A DNA stretch of 12,068 nt from an uncultured Capnocytophaga sp. (GTDB lineage Bacteria > Bacteroidota > Bacteroidia > Flavobacteriales > Flavobacteriaceae). Made by a program: the position numbers and the translations under genes. A model generated the notes under the pieces. That model was not told the DNA's origin. It did not search any database and saw only the letters and a list, made by a program, of their open reading frames with translations. Position 1 is the first letter of the stretch. Each line of letters opens with the position of its first letter. Shown here one piece after another: positions 5,104 to 11,807 of this stretch. The stretch is from NCBI RefSeq assembly GCF_938029845.1, contig NZ_CALHGG010000119.1, positions 1-12,068 of the forward strand. The letters are read 5' to 3'.

Positions 5104-6486
5104 TTACTTTCTTGCTTCTTCTATAGTGAGCCCAAAAGAAGCTAAGCGGCGTTCTAAGTTGCTAAGAATATAGTCTTTCTCTTTGGGGAAACGCTTGGCT
5201 ATTTGTTTGTAATAGGGTAACAAACGTTCGTCAGTTATACCTGATAGAGCTTGGATAACTGCTCTCAGTACATTATTGTCTGTATCTTGTAGACCGTTGA
5301 TAAAAACCTCCAAAAAGGCTTCCCTATTAGAACTTTTGGAGAGGGTATAATAAGCATATTCACGCATTTGAACAATAGGATGATGCGTAAATGGTACGAT
5401 AACAGGCTCAAAATTACTGTTAGGACAGTCAGAGATTATGGAACTTGCACGCCTAAATACATCTAAATCCTCAATAGTTGGGATTTGCGCTTTTACGACT
5501 TCTATCCAGTCGGCATAATGTTTTTTTGCATAGAAACATATCATTTCCACTGCTTTTTCAAAATCCTCCTTTATCAAAGTGGTTAGATAGGGCTTGGCGT
5601 GCTGGTAAGAAGAGCGCAAAAGAAGGTTGATAAAGAAGTGCTTATCTTCCTTATTCCAGCTGATGATTTTTTCAATAGTGGGGAACGTTTCAGCAAGAAA
5701 AGGAAATTTCTTATACCAAAGAGCTTCCCTACAGTTCTTTTGCTCTTGCAAATCGGTAGTTTGCTGATAGTCATTTAGAAGAACTTCAATAGTGCCACGA
5801 CGATTATAACCAAAACGGGCTAAAGTGTTTCCTATCAAATCGCCAGAGATCACCTCGTCCAAATAGCGTTCGTACCAATCCAAGAAAGTAGTTTCAAAAG
5901 CAAACTTAGGTTTTCTCAAATCAAGATCTATATTCACTACTCGCCCTGCATATTTGCCGTTAAGCACCAAGGCGTGGTACATAGAGCAACCCTGTGAGCC
6001 TAGGGGTAAGAGACCGCTATATACCTTTCCGTGAAGTGCTTCATAAGTAGCATCGTCTAACAGAAATTCTGTATGGTTTTCCTTGGCTTCTTGTTCTGCT
6101 ATTTCAGCTTCCAAAAGTTCTCTGCTAAAAGCCTCCCATTCTTCATCTGTCATATCAGGAGAGAGGGCACAAGGAGCCTTTAGGTAAGGAGTGCCGTCGC
6201 CAAGAAGAAATTGTTCTTGTGCTCTATCAAAATCAAAAAGCCCATAGTAAGGACCTGCTATTTTCTCTAATCTTTCAGCATTTTTGTCACCTATGGTAAG
6301 TAGGAAATCGCGATAGCCCTCAGGCAAGGTAAGTTCGTATTTTTGTTCAAAGGCAAGGATTTCCACCTCACTTACAGGTGGGTTAAGGTGGTACTTGTGT
6401 GAGCTGGCTCCGAATACTTCTAGGTTTTTATCGGCAGCTTTGGCTTGGGCTAATTTCTGTTGGATACGGTGGAGTTGTTCTTTCAT
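5104..6486 (-). CDS. SUKH-domain protein with C-terminal HEAT-like repeats, tandem copy 2
   Basis: 460 residues, paralogue of the gene at 3621-5003 with the same layout: SUKH-like half (VSEVEILAFEQKYELTLPEGYRDFLLTIGD, GLLPLGSQGCSMYHALVLNG, FLDWYERYLDEVISG) and a helical HEAT-like half. The first 40 residues and the last 24 are almost identical to the paralogue, ending in the same SNLERRLASFGLTIEEARK. The centre differs strongly, including the linker (about 124-145), which is less acidic and Ala/Glu-rich here, and the region 215-390. Divergent middles between conserved ends suggest diversified specificity with gene conversion at the ends. It follows the UBA-like gene by 12 bases and is probably co-transcribed with it. 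Confidence 0.85.
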   Translation of the reverse strand: MKEQLHRIQQKLAQAKAADKNLEVFGASSHKYHLNPPVSEVEILAFEQKYELTLPEGYRDFLLTIGDKNAERLEKIAGPYYGLFDFDRAQEQFLLGDGTPYLKAPCALSPDMTDEEWEAFSRELLEAEIAEQEAKENHTEFLLDDATYEALHGKVYSGLLPLGSQGCSMYHALVLNGKYAGRVVNIDLDLRKPKFAFETTFLDWYERYLDEVISGDLIGNTLARFGYNRRGTIEVLLNDYQQTTDLQEQKNCREALWYKKFPFLAETFPTIEKIISWNKEDKHFFINLLLRSSYQHAKPYLTTLIKEDFEKAVEMICFYAKKHYADWIEVVKAQIPTIEDLDVFRRASSIISDCPNSNFEPVIVPFTHHPIVQMREYAYYTLSKSSNREAFLEVFINGLQDTDNNVLRAVIQALSGITDERLLPYYKQIAKRFPKEKDYILSNLERRLASFGLTIEEARK

Positions 6487-6498
6487 TTGTGTTTGTTT

Positions 6499-7116
6499 TT
6501 ATATATTTCCATAGACCTCTATATAAGCGCAGGTGGAGAGTTTTCCCTCCAAATCAGTGATGACCTTCTGCACAAAGGTTTTTACTTTTTCATCGGTAAA
6601 TGTACGCTGGCGCAGTTGTGTGATGATTTTTTGGCATGTGGTGGGATCAAAAAGGTTACTAGTGGTACCCTTGAAATGGGGTTCTATCTTATTCCATTGA
6701 GGTTGGTATAGGGGAAATACGGACTTGAAATCTTCTAAAAGATATTGATCAAAATCTTCTATTGGGATAAAGATAGAGCGCTTGGAAACAACGTTCAGAT
6801 CAGTATCCAAGGCAGTGATGATATAGCCCATACCTCTTTCGCTGGTGTCTCTCCTATTATCCACACTTATAGTTAGTGAAGTACTAAAAATGTGTTTTAC
6901 AGCCTTCTCAACATTGTGATTGAAACGCTCATATACGCTTTCCGCTTCCCAGCACTCGCACTCAGTTTCTACCATTATAGCGGCTATATTCTCTTGGTGA
7001 TAGAGGGCTATGGCAGCTGGAATATCACCTGCAGTTTGCTCTAATAGGGTCTTGGCTTTCTGTAAGGGAAGGGCGAGCTCAGTTTTGAGGGTTTGTATTT
7101 CTTTGAGATAGTTCAT
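6499..7116 (-). CDS. Hypothetical protein with two N-terminal UBA-like helical units
   Basis: 205 residues, no signal peptide. Residues about 3-42 (IQTLKTELALPLQKAKTLLE then TAGDIPAAIALYHQE) have the pattern of the EF-Ts-type UBA fold, in which 'L...t...l..ak..Le.~~gd...Ai..l' defines three short helices. A second similar unit follows at about 45-78, with CECWEAESVYERFNHNVEKAVKHIF. The remainder (about 80-205) is an unrecognised mixed domain with IPIEDFDQYLLEDFKSVFP and a C-terminal helix. UBA-like modules normally bind proteins; the partner is unknown. The gene lies between the phage-type gene (12-base gap) and the duplicated SUKH gene (12-base gap), indicating one operon. The ATG at 7116 is the first start. 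Confidence 0.75.
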   Translation of the reverse strand: MNYLKEIQTLKTELALPLQKAKTLLEQTAGDIPAAIALYHQENIAAIMVETECECWEAESVYERFNHNVEKAVKHIFSTSLTISVDNRRDTSERGMGYIITALDTDLNVVSKRSIFIPIEDFDQYLLEDFKSVFPLYQPQWNKIEPHFKGTTSNLFDPTTCQKIITQLRQRTFTDEKVKTFVQKVITDLEGKLSTCAYIEVYGNI

Positions 7117-7128
7117 TCAATTAACAAA

Positions 7129-7782
7129 TTACTTCATTTTGGGGCGAAAAGAGCGTTTTTTGTCAAAGCCTTTGCTGTCTATTTTCAGCTCATTGGGCAG
7201 TTCGGGAGATTGCTCGGCTTGGGTTTTGAGGTCGGAAAGGTACTGCACAATGTGTTGCCATACAAAATCGGGGTCGATATAGACGCCGAGTTCCTGCAAA
7301 CTAGGGTTTATATATACTTTTCGATTTTTCGTTCTATAATCACTCGTAATGAGTAGTAACGGTATTTTTGAGAGTTCTTCCCAAGACAAATGAGTTTCTT
7401 CCCTGATATGAAAACCATTATTCTCACGAATGAAATCAGCTGTATCTGAAAAATAACCTAACCAAAGATTACTTTTATACTCATATTGTTTCCCATCTCG
7501 GAATTTTAGACAGTATCCGTCAAAAAAATAATACCTCCTTTTTTTTCTTTCTATATCTACTAGATCAAAATGGGTATAGATTTTATTTTGGGTAATAAAA
7601 AGATGTACCACTTCACTTCCTACATATAGCGTTGAATACAAGGCAAGGTTAGATTCTTCTGGAGAAATACGCTGTCTATCTACAATCGTTCCATTACGGC
7701 GGTCATAGACGAGGTTTTCGTCCGTGCCATATTCAGCGACTTTATAGTCGTAGTAATCTTTGAATTTAGAGATGATTTTCAT
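7129..7782 (-). CDS. Conserved hypothetical protein of a phage-associated type
   Basis: 217 residues, basic at the C-terminus. The N-terminus MKIISKFKDYYDYKVAEYGT followed by DENLVYDRR, and the C-terminal GFDKKRSFR at about 205-213, are the two conserved blocks of a protein that recurs without a function in phage genomes and bacterial chromosomes. Between them lie the beta-rich part (LALYSTLYVGSEVVHLFIT) and the block VYINPSLQELGVYIDPDFVW, DFVWQHIVQYLSDL, which also recur in such proteins. No enzymatic motif is evident. It is the first gene of an apparent operon with 6499-7116 and 5104-6486. No promoter matching the phylum consensus is seen in the 125 bases upstream. The recognition of the family rests on memory of the end motifs. 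Confidence 0.8.
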   Translation of the reverse strand: MKIISKFKDYYDYKVAEYGTDENLVYDRRNGTIVDRQRISPEESNLALYSTLYVGSEVVHLFITQNKIYTHFDLVDIERKKRRYYFFDGYCLKFRDGKQYEYKSNLWLGYFSDTADFIRENNGFHIREETHLSWEELSKIPLLLITSDYRTKNRKVYINPSLQELGVYIDPDFVWQHIVQYLSDLKTQAEQSPELPNELKIDSKGFDKKRSFRPKMK

Positions 7783-7840
7783 TATTTATACAAGAAAAGT
7801 AAATGATCTCACTTATAAAAATCTTGTACTACTCAAAAAA

Positions 7841-7891
7841 TTATAATACTTTTTTGGTGGTACAGGAGAACATATTATCCATTTCTGTCAT
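7841..7891 (-). other. Tiny open frame in the 7783-7907 gap
   Basis: ATG at 7891 opens 16 codons (MTEMDNMFSCTTKKVL) before TAA. The gap is 125 bases, AT-rich, and has no hairpin and no TAnnTTTG box. This may be a leader peptide, a gene remnant or chance; nothing distinguishes these. Confidence 0.15.
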
Positions 7892-7907
7892 TTTTATAAT
7901 ATAACTA

Positions 7908-8519
7908 TTAATCTAAATAGCGAAAATTTCCGATTTTTGTAAAAATATTATTAACAGATTCCTTTTGTTTAAGGGTAATTTTAAAATTTTTATATAGATA
8001 TCTTAGTATAGAGCCTAAAAAATCTACTGAATAACCTTCTCTAATAGCTTTTTTAATCCAAAAAGAATATGAATAGCATCTATGCAAATTATCTAATTTT
8101 AAAATATCTGGAGCAGCATTCTCTATATTTAAAATATGTCTAACTTCTTCATCCGTTAAGTCCCCTTTTTTAATAAAAGTTAGATAATAGTCTTTTAGAT
8201 ATCTATACGAAACTCCTTCAAATTCTTCTATAAGTTTATTCTCTCTTAGCTCAATGTATTCTATTGCTTTTTTCTTATCATCATTTCTATGAATATTCTG
8301 GTTATGAATATTTCTCTCTTGATTTTCTTGATTTTGATTTTCACCTTCTTCATCTTCTAATGTTTCTATAATATATTTTGTAAAATCAGGTATTGATCTT
8401 AAATCTGCATTTACATTCCTTTCAGTACAATAACGCCCAGAAGAAAATACTTCTCCTGTATCGATATTCTTGACTACATACACCTTTTGAGATATTAGTC
8501 TTCTTCTACAAAATGACAT
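7908..8519 (-). CDS. Zinc-finger-like hypothetical protein, probably 5'-frameshifted
   Basis: The open frame encodes 203 residues from an ATG at 8519, but that start is probably not native. Residues from about 13, YVVKNIDTGEVFSSGRYCTERNV, match the 'y.i.n..TGE...vGs.Ci' half of a module that normally begins with Cys-x2-Cys. The frame has only the second Cys of that pair (MSFC). A 24-codon frame just upstream ends its useful part with RCHF. One extra base in the AAAA run at 8510-8513 would join the two as ...IERCHFCRRRL..., restoring the motif in a 220-residue protein. The middle is Asn/Gln/Glu-rich (about 58-82), and a C-terminal helix carries ITLKQKESVNNIFTKIG, the 'LT.kQ...~~~i..k' ending of related phage proteins. 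Function unknown, possibly nucleic-acid binding. Very AT-rich. Confidence 0.7.
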   Translation of the reverse strand: MSFCRRRLISQKVYVVKNIDTGEVFSSGRYCTERNVNADLRSIPDFTKYIIETLEDEEGENQNQENQERNIHNQNIHRNDDKKKAIEYIELRENKLIEEFEGVSYRYLKDYYLTFIKKGDLTDEEVRHILNIENAAPDILKLDNLHRCYSYSFWIKKAIREGYSVDFLGSILRYLYKNFKITLKQKESVNNIFTKIGNFRYLD

Positions 8520-8569
8520 CGTTCAATTTCTGTTGTAAAATCTTTTCTTAATAATTTATAATTACTCAT
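8495..8569 (-). pseudogene. 5' fragment of the frameshifted gene
   Basis: The ATG at 8569 opens 24 codons beginning MSNYKLLRKDFTTEIERCHF, then VEED and TAA at 8497-8495. It overlaps the start of the 203-residue frame. It supplies a plausible N-terminus and the first Cys of a Cys-x2-Cys pair, so it reads as the true start of the same gene, cut by a one-base deletion in an A/T homopolymer. A leader peptide is an alternative. Confidence 0.6.
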
Positions 8570-8659
8570 TTTATTTCAGTTATAGATGTATTTCGTTTAA
8601 AACTACATTATCATTTGATATTATATGATTACTAAGTATTCAAATTAGGGTAATCCTTA

Positions 8660-8714
8660 CTGGCACGAGCTTGTAGCTCGTACCTAACTATAAATAAAGT
8701 TTGTAGCTCACTTT
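8660..8714. repeat. REP-like hairpin with a second partial unit
   Basis: GGCACGAGC (8662-8670) and GCTCGTACC (8676-8684) pair over nine positions (one G-T wobble) around the loop TTGTA. A second, weaker unit follows: AAAGT (8696-8700) and ACTTT (8710-8714) around TTGTAGCTC, sharing TTGTAGCTC with the first. The element lies just after the DoxX-like gene and may also end its transcript. Another partial copy is at 576-593. The rest of the 8570-8726 gap shows no convincing promoter. Confidence 0.65.
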
Positions 8715-8726
8715 CCCTCACAGCGC

Positions 8727-9143
8727 TTACTTTATAACGCTGTCTATCTCCCAATGTTTTTCTTTCAAACAGCTAATAGCGAGGCAAGCCCCAACGGCAT
8801 TCCATACCGAATAGTCGAAGGTAGCTTTTAGCCCTACGGAGGTGAACATTGCCAAACCGAAACAAGCAATAAGCACCCCAGATAGCTTGGCTACCAATTC
8901 GGTTTTAAAGCCTAACAATAGGCATACCGAAAATACCATTTCCAACAAGGTCGCTATCCAGCCTCCTGCATTGGCCAAGGAAGTCGGGAAATAAGGTAAT
9001 AGCGATTGGGTGTATCGTAAGAAGTTATCCATATTGCCCCACACAGAGATTTTCGCCGCCCATAAGCCAAAACGATCGGCTACTGCTGAAAGCATAGAGG
9101 TACTTACTGCGAATCTCAAAAAAAGTTTGATGTATTTTGTCAT
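8727..9143 (-). CDS. DoxX-like integral membrane protein
   Basis: 138 residues with four hydrophobic segments at about 6-28, 58-80, 84-104 and 110-127, the four-helix layout of DoxX-type proteins. Typical features are LRFAVSTSMLSAVADRFGLW in the first helix, a loop with WGNMDNFLRYTQSLLPYFP, and GGWIATLLEMVFSVCLLLGF in the second. The protein sits in the inner membrane. DoxX relatives have been linked to redox and thiol stress in other phyla, but no specific reaction can be assigned. It lies 23 bases after the DUF4272-type gene, so the two are probably co-transcribed, and a REP-like hairpin follows it. It is GC-richer than the frameshifted gene next to it. Confidence 0.85.
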   Translation of the reverse strand: MTKYIKLFLRFAVSTSMLSAVADRFGLWAAKISVWGNMDNFLRYTQSLLPYFPTSLANAGGWIATLLEMVFSVCLLLGFKTELVAKLSGVLIACFGLAMFTSVGLKATFDYSVWNAVGACLAISCLKEKHWEIDSVIK

Positions 9144-9166
9144 CAGTAAAGAAGTAATTATTGATT

Positions 9167-9871
9167 TTAAGTACCTAATTCAGGGTGATCCCAAGCGTTG
9201 TAAGTATCAGTAAGGTTGTCGTTCTCTTGTCCTTTGCAACACAACCATTCTAAACCTGCACGGCGTTCCATTACGATATCTTCGTCTAAATCTGCTAAGT
9301 CTGAACCGTATATACGAGCATTTACTGTTGTCCAGTGGTAACGATAGTGCAAGTCTAAGGCTTGTAAGATTTCTTCTATGGGGCGCAGGGTGGTATGTGC
9401 CATAAAGTCATCAAGCCCCTCAAACTCGCCCATTGTATCCATTATCAAATCGCAATCACAAATCTCATTGGGGAATGATAATTCTTCTACGATGCCCAGA
9501 GCCCATAGTAATACCCATAATGACTCGTATTTCCAAGTGGCATTCATAGCTCCTGCCTCACTTATAGTACCTGCAATCACCTGCTGTTCCATAGGAGTTA
9601 GCAACTCAAGGACATTGTATTTTTCCGAAAGAAAATCTTCCGCATATACTCTATCCTCTTCGGAATATTCACCTTTACTGATAGATAAAGCACACATTAT
9701 AGAAGCAAATGAGCATACCGCCCGCTCTATGACTTCTTTTTTATCACGAGGGGTTACTTCCTCTGTTTCATAACGAAAGGGCAAATGTTCTATATAAGGT
9801 ACGCCTTGCGACACAAGTATTGCGATACTTCTGTTTTTGCGCTCTTGCGCAGTAATTGGTTTATTATTCAT
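9167..9871 (-). CDS. DUF4272-type protein
   Basis: 234 residues, cytoplasmic and acidic. The order of conserved blocks fits DUF4272: an N-terminal RKNRSIAILVSQGVPYIEHLP (about 11-31), DKKEVIERAVCSFASIMCAL (about 43-62), LTPMEQQ (91-97), the helix YESLWVLLWALGIVEEL (115-131), LRPIEEILQALDLHYRYHW (162-180), and the end ERRAGLEWLCC ... TDTYNAW (202-227). The 'ER..aL.Wl' and 'tDT' ends are the most diagnostic. The family has no proven function. It occurs often beside SUKH and other immunity proteins, which fits the neighbours here. The ATG at 9871 is the first start. It is followed by the DoxX-like gene after 23 bases. Confidence 0.82.
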   Translation of the reverse strand: MNNKPITAQERKNRSIAILVSQGVPYIEHLPFRYETEEVTPRDKKEVIERAVCSFASIMCALSISKGEYSEEDRVYAEDFLSEKYNVLELLTPMEQQVIAGTISEAGAMNATWKYESLWVLLWALGIVEELSFPNEICDCDLIMDTMGEFEGLDDFMAHTTLRPIEEILQALDLHYRYHWTTVNARIYGSDLADLDEDIVMERRAGLEWLCCKGQENDNLTDTYNAWDHPELGT

Positions 9872-9898
9872 AAGATTTAGATATTGAGGTTTTTCATT

Positions 9899-9946
9899 TT
9901 ATTCCTCTAAATTCATTTCATCTACGTATTGTTCGACTAAGGTCAT
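9899..9946 (-). other. Tiny open frame between the SUKH and DUF4272-type genes
   Basis: ATG at 9946 opens 15 codons (MTLVEQYVDEMNLEE) ending in TAA. The composition looks protein-like, but there is no ribosome-binding evidence. It could be a remnant of a gene end or chance. The remainder of the 88-base gap shows nothing else. Confidence 0.15.
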
Positions 9947-9959
9947 TGTGTGGTGGTTT

Positions 9960-10538
9960 TTAAATTAAAAAATCTTGTTCTATAATACCCTCTTCAAAAG
10001 AATAGTCCTTTGCATCTAATATATTCCATATTTTCTGAGTGAACTCTTCAAAAGAATTGGCTAATACTACCTCATCACTTTGGTAATCAATCCCAGGGTA
10101 TAGCATAATTACTTGCCCTTTCACCCCATTGGTAGCAGGGTTGAGATCTATGCAAATACGGGTTGTCGCTTCAAAATCTGTAAAGGGAATCCAACCTTTA
10201 TCCCATAATACAGGTTGAATTTTGTTAGGATTGAGCTCATCAGCAATAGATTCCCCTTCAAAGTCCTCTACTAGCATTTGGTAGGTCTCAATAATTTCAT
10301 CTGTGGGAAGCAATAAGTTATACCCCATAAAATAATGGGGGCTATCACTTTGCTCTTGTCCGTTGAAAGTACGCAAATACTCTTTGAAACTCTCAGGGAG
10401 GGGTTGCGCTACGGCATCCTCCAATGCCTTAATTTGAGCCTCCTTAGCAGGTTTCTGAAAACTTTCTCCTATTGAAGGCACAATGGCAAGTAATGATTGT
10501 TGTATCTTCTGCCAAAGAGATGGTGTATTGTTATTCAT
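9960..10538 (-). CDS. SMI1/KNR4 (SUKH) family protein
   Basis: 192 residues, cytoplasmic. The classical family blocks are all present: an N-terminal helix SLWQKIQQSLLAIVP (7-21), the second helix with QIKALEDAVAQPLPESFKEYLRTFNG ending at about 60, the central GWIPFTDFEATTRICIDL (115-132), NPATNGVKGQVIMLYPG (133-149), and a closing helix SFEEFTQKIWNIL (162-174). The 'W.pf.......~~iDl.P...G..Gqvi' stretch is what separates the Smi1-like branch from the short SUKH protein at 599-1066. A role as immunity protein against a polymorphic toxin is inferred; no toxin is nearby. The 84 bases upstream contain a four-unit heptad repeat and no promoter box, so it may depend on the ankyrin gene's promoter. 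Confidence 0.93.
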   Translation of the reverse strand: MNNNTPSLWQKIQQSLLAIVPSIGESFQKPAKEAQIKALEDAVAQPLPESFKEYLRTFNGQEQSDSPHYFMGYNLLLPTDEIIETYQMLVEDFEGESIADELNPNKIQPVLWDKGWIPFTDFEATTRICIDLNPATNGVKGQVIMLYPGIDYQSDEVVLANSFEEFTQKIWNILDAKDYSFEEGIIEQDFLI

Positions 10539-10592
10539 TTATAGGTTTGTATGATATTGTTAATAATAGAAGACGGGACAGACAAATTGGAT

Positions 10593-10620
10593 GCCTGACA
10601 CCTAACAGCTAACACCTGAC
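10593..10620. repeat. Four-unit heptanucleotide repeat
   Basis: GCCTGAC, ACCTAAC, AGCTAAC and ACCTGAC follow each other without a gap, a strict 7-base period with two or three changes per unit. The array sits between the stop of the ankyrin gene (10623) and the start of the SUKH gene (10538). Confidence 0.6.
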
Positions 10621-10622
10621 CC

Positions 10623-11675
10623 CTAATACTTATAATTCACTTCCCCCAAAGCGATAGGCTCTGGATTCTGCACGACCCAAGCGGTCGCCAATTCGCATAG
10701 GCGTTGGGTGCCAGTGCCGTCATCCTCCAAAATATGCTTTTGAATATCAGCCACTTCGGCGAGTTCACTCTCCGAGAGGGGATTACCTTGTTGCAGGTAA
10801 CCGCTAATGGCAGTGAGCATCTTGCGGTATTCCTTATTCCAGTTGCCCATAGCATTGCGAAAAAGTTCATCATTCACTCTACCTGCTATACGTACTACCT
10901 CACCTTGTACCGTAATTGCGCTACCACTACTGGGCACCAAGAGTGTCCACGCCTGCTCGTAACGTTCTTCCCACGTATCCCCTGCCAGTATAATAGCAGA
11001 TTTGCCATCGTGTTGTATACGGCGAGGTACAGGAGGCACATCAAAGAGTTTGTATAGTTCTTGGAGGGCAGCATCTGCTTCTTCTAACCATTCAGCATCC
11101 GTATCAGCACGGCGAAATTCGAAGTCTTCACCTATGATAGTCAGTCGTTCTTTAGCATATTTGGTAGGCTTCAATCCAGCATTCAAATATATTTTGATAG
11201 CCTTGAGGGCTTTGGGCAAATAGCCTCCCCTTGCTGTTATGAGTGTACGCTCTATTACATTATGCCCCCTATCGTCTTTGGCATTGATGTTAGCACCTTT
11301 TTCAAGGAGTAACTCAGCTACTTCAGCGTGGTATTCAGCAAAGAGCAGAGGGGTTTTCTTGTATCTGTCCTGCGCCTCTATATCAGCACCTCTTTCCAAT
11401 AATAACGCTACTTTTTTTATATTATTTACTTGGGCGTGATAGTGCAATGGGGTGCATTCGTATTCATCTCTCGCATTGATATCTGCTCCTTGGGCAATGA
11501 GCCAGTCCATTAGCTCCAACGGAATCTTATAAAAAGAAAGCGCAGGGGTCTTGAACGAACGACGGTCATAAGCGTTTAGCTCACATTCGTTGAACACCGC
11601 TTTTAGCGCATCTAAATCTTTGGCTTCTATCAGTTCGTAGAAGTTTGCTGGTAGGGTTTTCTTTTTCTTGGCCAC
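10623..11675 (-). CDS. Ankyrin-repeat protein with conserved C-terminal domain
   Basis: 350 residues, no signal peptide, basic start (MAKKKK). About four ankyrin repeats are visible: residues 41-70 (LMDWLIAQGADINARD), 74-103 (TPLHYHAQVNNIKKVALLLE), 107-135 (TPLLFAEYHAEVAELLLEKG) and a degenerate 137-168. The C-terminal part (about 195-350) is a separate domain with LLVPSSGSAITVQGEVVRIA at about 245-264 and GNWNKEYRKMLTAISGYL at about 277-294, a block I recall from standalone Bacteroidota proteins of unknown function. Ankyrin repeats bind proteins; the partner is unknown. The start is GTG at 11675; an in-frame TAA lies 21 bases upstream and the next Met is far downstream. It has its own promoter (11724-11754). 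It is separated from rtcB by a hairpin. Confidence 0.9.
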   Translation of the reverse strand: MAKKKKTLPANFYELIEAKDLDALKAVFNECELNAYDRRSFKTPALSFYKIPLELMDWLIAQGADINARDEYECTPLHYHAQVNNIKKVALLLERGADIEAQDRYKKTPLLFAEYHAEVAELLLEKGANINAKDDRGHNVIERTLITARGGYLPKALKAIKIYLNAGLKPTKYAKERLTIIGEDFEFRRADTDAEWLEEADAALQELYKLFDVPPVPRRIQHDGKSAIILAGDTWEERYEQAWTLLVPSSGSAITVQGEVVRIAGRVNDELFRNAMGNWNKEYRKMLTAISGYLQQGNPLSESELAEVADIQKHILEDDGTGTQRLCELATAWVVQNPEPIALGEVNYKY

Positions 11676-11679
11676 TTTC

Positions 11680-11714
11680 TTAATTGTTAATGGTTAATTG
11701 TCAATGCTTAATGA
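11680..11714. repeat. Five-unit heptanucleotide repeat
   Basis: TTAATTG, TTAATGG, TTAATTG, TCAATGC and TTAATGA follow each other without a gap, directly upstream of the GTG at 11675 (minus strand units CAATTAA and similar). In the mRNA this is the entire leader next to the ribosome-binding region. Confidence 0.6.
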
Positions 11715-11723
11715 TTGCAGGGA

Positions 11724-11754
11724 CAAAGATAAAAATAATTTACTAATTTGCCAA
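11724..11754 (-). promoter_or_regulatory. Bacteroidota-type promoter for the ankyrin gene
   Basis: On the minus strand TTG (11754-11752), 20 bases, then TATCTTTG (11731-11724) fit the -33 TTG / -7 TAnnTTTG consensus. The -7 box is about 48 bases before the GTG at 11675. Confidence 0.75.
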
Positions 11755-11756
11755 TG

Positions 11757-11807
11757 AGTTAATGAGCTAATTACTAATTGACTCATTGGCTAATTAGCTC
11801 ATTAACT
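11757..11807 (-). terminator. 17-bp inverted repeat after rtcB, probable terminator
   Basis: AGTTAATGAGCTAATTA (11757-11773) and its exact complement TAATTAGCTCATTAACT (11791-11807) surround a 17-base loop. The distal arm overlaps the rtcB stop codon. A competing stem pairs CCAATGAGT (11751-11759) with ACTCATTGG (11781-11789). No clean T-run follows, so efficiency is uncertain. The whole element also has a rough 7-base period. Confidence 0.55.

Larger units (their letters stand above)
5058..6486 (-). repeat. Tandem duplication unit, copy 2 (gene plus 3' flank)
   Basis: This is the upstream member of the 1483-base-period duplication. It is joined on its 5' side to a different operon (the gene at 6499-7116, 12 bases away) rather than to a promoter. 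The upstream boundary of the duplication therefore lies at or very near the start codon. Confidence 0.85.

Noticed and set aside
7841..7891. A real 16-residue gene
   Set aside because: Too short to judge, without promoter or ribosome-binding support; listed only with low confidence.
8495..8569. A regulatory leader peptide before the 203-residue frame
   Set aside because: The peptide supplies exactly the missing half of a Cys-x2-Cys motif, which favours a broken gene start over a leader.
9378..9773. A plus-strand gene of 131 codons
   Set aside because: It lies wholly opposite the DUF4272-type gene, is rich in serine and isoleucine as expected of antisense frames, and has no family pattern.
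10704..11057. A plus-strand gene of 117 codons opposite the ankyrin gene
   Set aside because: It is a shadow of the minus-strand coding frame, with no recognisable motif or promoter.
10593..11807. CRISPR array from the short repeats
   Set aside because: The units are 7 bases, adjacent and without spacers, and no cas genes are near.
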